DNA from: Saccharomycopsis crataegensis
Taxonomy: Eukaryota; Ascomycota; Saccharomycetes; Ascoideales; Saccharomycopsidaceae
Direction: 5' to 3'
NCBI RefSeq assembly: GCF_037102585.1
Contig: NW_027043829.1
Span: 2,294,001 to 2,358,000 of the forward strand
Length of the DNA: 64,000 bases
Part shown: positions 62,745 through 64,000 of the stretch, in pieces
How positions within the stretch are numbered: the stretch's first letter is position 1
How the letters are laid out: the number at the start of each line of letters is the position of its first letter
The notes under the pieces: generated by a model
What the model saw: only the letters and a program-made list of their open reading frames with translations
Told to the model about the DNA's origin: nothing
Databases searched by the model: none
Translations under genes and position numbers: made by a program

Positions 62745-63860
62745 TTAAATTGAAGATAACAAAGCCACAGAGATAAATCCAAACATCAATCCTTGTGCAA
62801 TCAAATTTGCTTGGGAGATGACATTTTGGAGACCTCTAGCACCGCCTGTAAGTACTGCATATGAGCTGGTTTCAGTCTCATAAGACAGAGATTCAGACAT
62901 GGTGTATAATGTGGTTTGAGCGTTAAATGTGGATGATGGAGTTGAAGTTATTGTATAGGATGATGTTGAGTCAGAAGTGGTGGCCTCATTGTTTGAGGTA
63001 ATCAAAGTTGATGAAGTTGACAAAGTGGATGAGGTAGAAGAAGTAGAAGAAGTAGAAGAGGTTGAGGTAGAAGAGGCTGAAGAACTTGAAGAACTTGAAG
63101 AGGTTGAAGAACTTGAAGAGATTGAAGAACTTGAAGAGGTTGAAGAACTTGAAGAGGTTGAAGAACTTGAAGAGGTTGAAGAACTTGAAGAGGTTGAAGA
63201 ACTTGAAGAGGTTGAAGAACTTGAAGAGGTTGAAGAACTTGAAGAGGTTGATGAAGTTGATGTGGAAGATGATGAAGCTGAATTGAAATGGGAATCGTCA
63301 ATTTGACTTGGGGTATAACTCAGTAAAGTTTTGACCTCGCTGATCAAGTTTGGTCTCAAACTAATATTATATGATTGATTTGGACAATCTTCATACTCAG
63401 CAGTATGGATGGTGTAGAACTCATCAGAATCTAAGGATTTGCAAGCCACAAAAGTTGGAGATCCACCTAACCTTAAGCTACTGTATTCAACGGAGAATGG
63501 GCCAGCAGCACCGGACAGGACATTGGAAATCTGGAGTTTTTTCGAATCTTCATCAATAACAATCAAATTACCACTAGAACTTTGGCCACTGCCGTCACTG
63601 ATTTCGTCCAAATAACCGTTTTTCCAAATTGATCCTTCAAAGGCAAAACTTCCGTTAATACTGGCAAAACCCAGCTCTGTGGAAATAATAATCAAATCGT
63701 TGGTATCTGGAGATACACAAACGCTGGCATATTGGACGTCTGTTGATTGCTGAGAGGCAATGGAAAATAGATAAAAATTGTCTGAATTAGCACTTTCACC
63801 AATCACCGAATGGATCAACAACAATAACAAAACCAGGACAAGTGGGGCACTAGAGAGCAT
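62745..63860 (-). CDS. GPI-anchored cell-wall mannoprotein, CWP1-like
   Basis: A 371-residue protein. A signal peptide (MLSSAPLVLVLLLLLIHSVIG, residues 1-21) is followed by a domain of about 165 residues resembling yeast Cwp1: NFYLFSIASQQSTDVQYASV, a glycine-bearing repeat (ASINGSFAF), LIVIDEDSKKLQIS, then a Cys-bearing YEDCPNQSYNISLRP. A Ser/Thr stalk of about 120 residues is built of SSSSTS units. The hydrophobic C-terminus (NLIAQGLMFGFISVALLSSI) after a Gly/Ala site (TGGARGLQN) fits GPI attachment and then transfer to beta-1,6-glucan in the wall. N-glycosylation sites (NGS, NQS, NIS) are present. The likeness to Cwp1 is in pattern and order, not long identity. Confidence 0.75.
   Translation of the reverse strand: MLSSAPLVLVLLLLLIHSVIGESANSDNFYLFSIASQQSTDVQYASVCVSPDTNDLIIISTELGFASINGSFAFEGSIWKNGYLDEISDGSGQSSSGNLIVIDEDSKKLQISNVLSGAAGPFSVEYSSLRLGGSPTFVACKSLDSDEFYTIHTAEYEDCPNQSYNISLRPNLISEVKTLLSYTPSQIDDSHFNSASSSSTSTSSTSSSSSTSSSSSTSSSSSTSSSSSTSSSSSTSSSSSTSSSSSISSSSSTSSSSSSSSASSTSTSSTSSTSSTSSTLSTSSTLITSNNEATTSDSTSSYTITSTPSSTFNAQTTLYTMSESLSYETETSSYAVLTGGARGLQNVISQANLIAQGLMFGFISVALLSSI
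63075..63250. repeat. 18-bp minisatellite coding SSSSTS units
   Basis: About nine copies of GAAGAACTTGAAGAGGTT (plus strand), one with ATT for GTT. On the coding strand they spell SSSSTS repeats of the wall-protein stalk. Such arrays change length easily and alter cell-surface reach. Confidence 0.9.
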
Positions 63861-64000
63861 AGTTAAAGGGTATCAATCAATTGAGAAAATAAATAGGTAT
63901 CAAAAGAGATATTCTTCTAGTTTGAATATTATAATTGTGAATATGTGGATAGAACCTGATTGTTTTATCTATACAATTATGAAGAGAAAAGCTGGAACAT

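Noticed and set aside
62977-63306. Glu/Val/Leu repeat frame on the plus strand
   Set aside because: It is the complement of the SSSSTS minisatellite of the wall-protein gene.

Overview
The window is nuclear DNA of a budding yeast (Saccharomycotina). The evidence is AT-rich sequence, compact mostly intronless genes, yeast-type introns (GTATGT donor, TACTAAC branch site, short introns close to the start codon), three yeast tRNAs, and clear orthologues of yeast genes: SSA-type HSP70, RER1, VMA9, VPS27, PHA2, HRT1, SEC31, SSC1, COA4, STE13/DAP2, ADE6, a POM33-like gene, ATP11 and an ELO2/ELO3 elongase. The genus cannot be fixed. Leucine is mostly TTG/TTA/CTT and CTG is very rare (none in the POM33-like gene), so the CTG assignment cannot be settled from this window.

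Layout. 1-7.5 kb: the 3' end of an intron-containing membrane-protein gene, one low-complexity unrecognised gene on the minus strand, and large gene-poor flanks full of simple repeats plus a GC-rich island. 7.5-11.7 kb: an accessory patch with LTR-like fragments next to tRNA-Lys and initiator tRNA-Met, a 5'-truncated short-chain dehydrogenase, and a decayed zinc-cluster regulator. 11.7-38 kb: a dense housekeeping block of chaperones (SSA, SSC1), ER/Golgi/endosome traffic (RER1, VPS27, SEC31), the vacuolar ATPase (VMA9), a cell-wall sensor (WSC), a C2H2 regulator, phenylalanine synthesis (PHA2), the cullin RING subunit (HRT1), a possible RNase P/MRP-like small protein, cytochrome oxidase assembly (COA4) and a STE13/DAP2 peptidase. 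38-47 kb: tRNA-Val and a further LTR-like copy, then a divergent pair made of a GH3/PA14 beta-glucosidase and an UNC93-like transporter. An 87-bp, nearly perfect inverted repeat flanks the transporter. After that come a gene-poor stretch with another LTR-like copy and a small secreted protein. 47-64 kb: ADE6, a POM33-like gene, ATP11, a DAL5-family transporter, the elongase, an acidic poly-Asp protein, a decayed coding region, and a CWP1-like GPI cell-wall protein.

Several small genes are split and are invisible to a simple open-frame scan. VMA9 has three exons, the first only 8 bases. COA4 and HRT1 have two exons each. The SSA gene has two introns in its first 92 coding bases. I rebuilt each by matching splice signals and phase to the known protein families. 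The most unusual structures are the inverted repeats around the transporter, the tRNA-associated LTR-like family, the truncated dehydrogenase abutting tRNA-Lys, and hidden decayed coding regions in apparently empty DNA.
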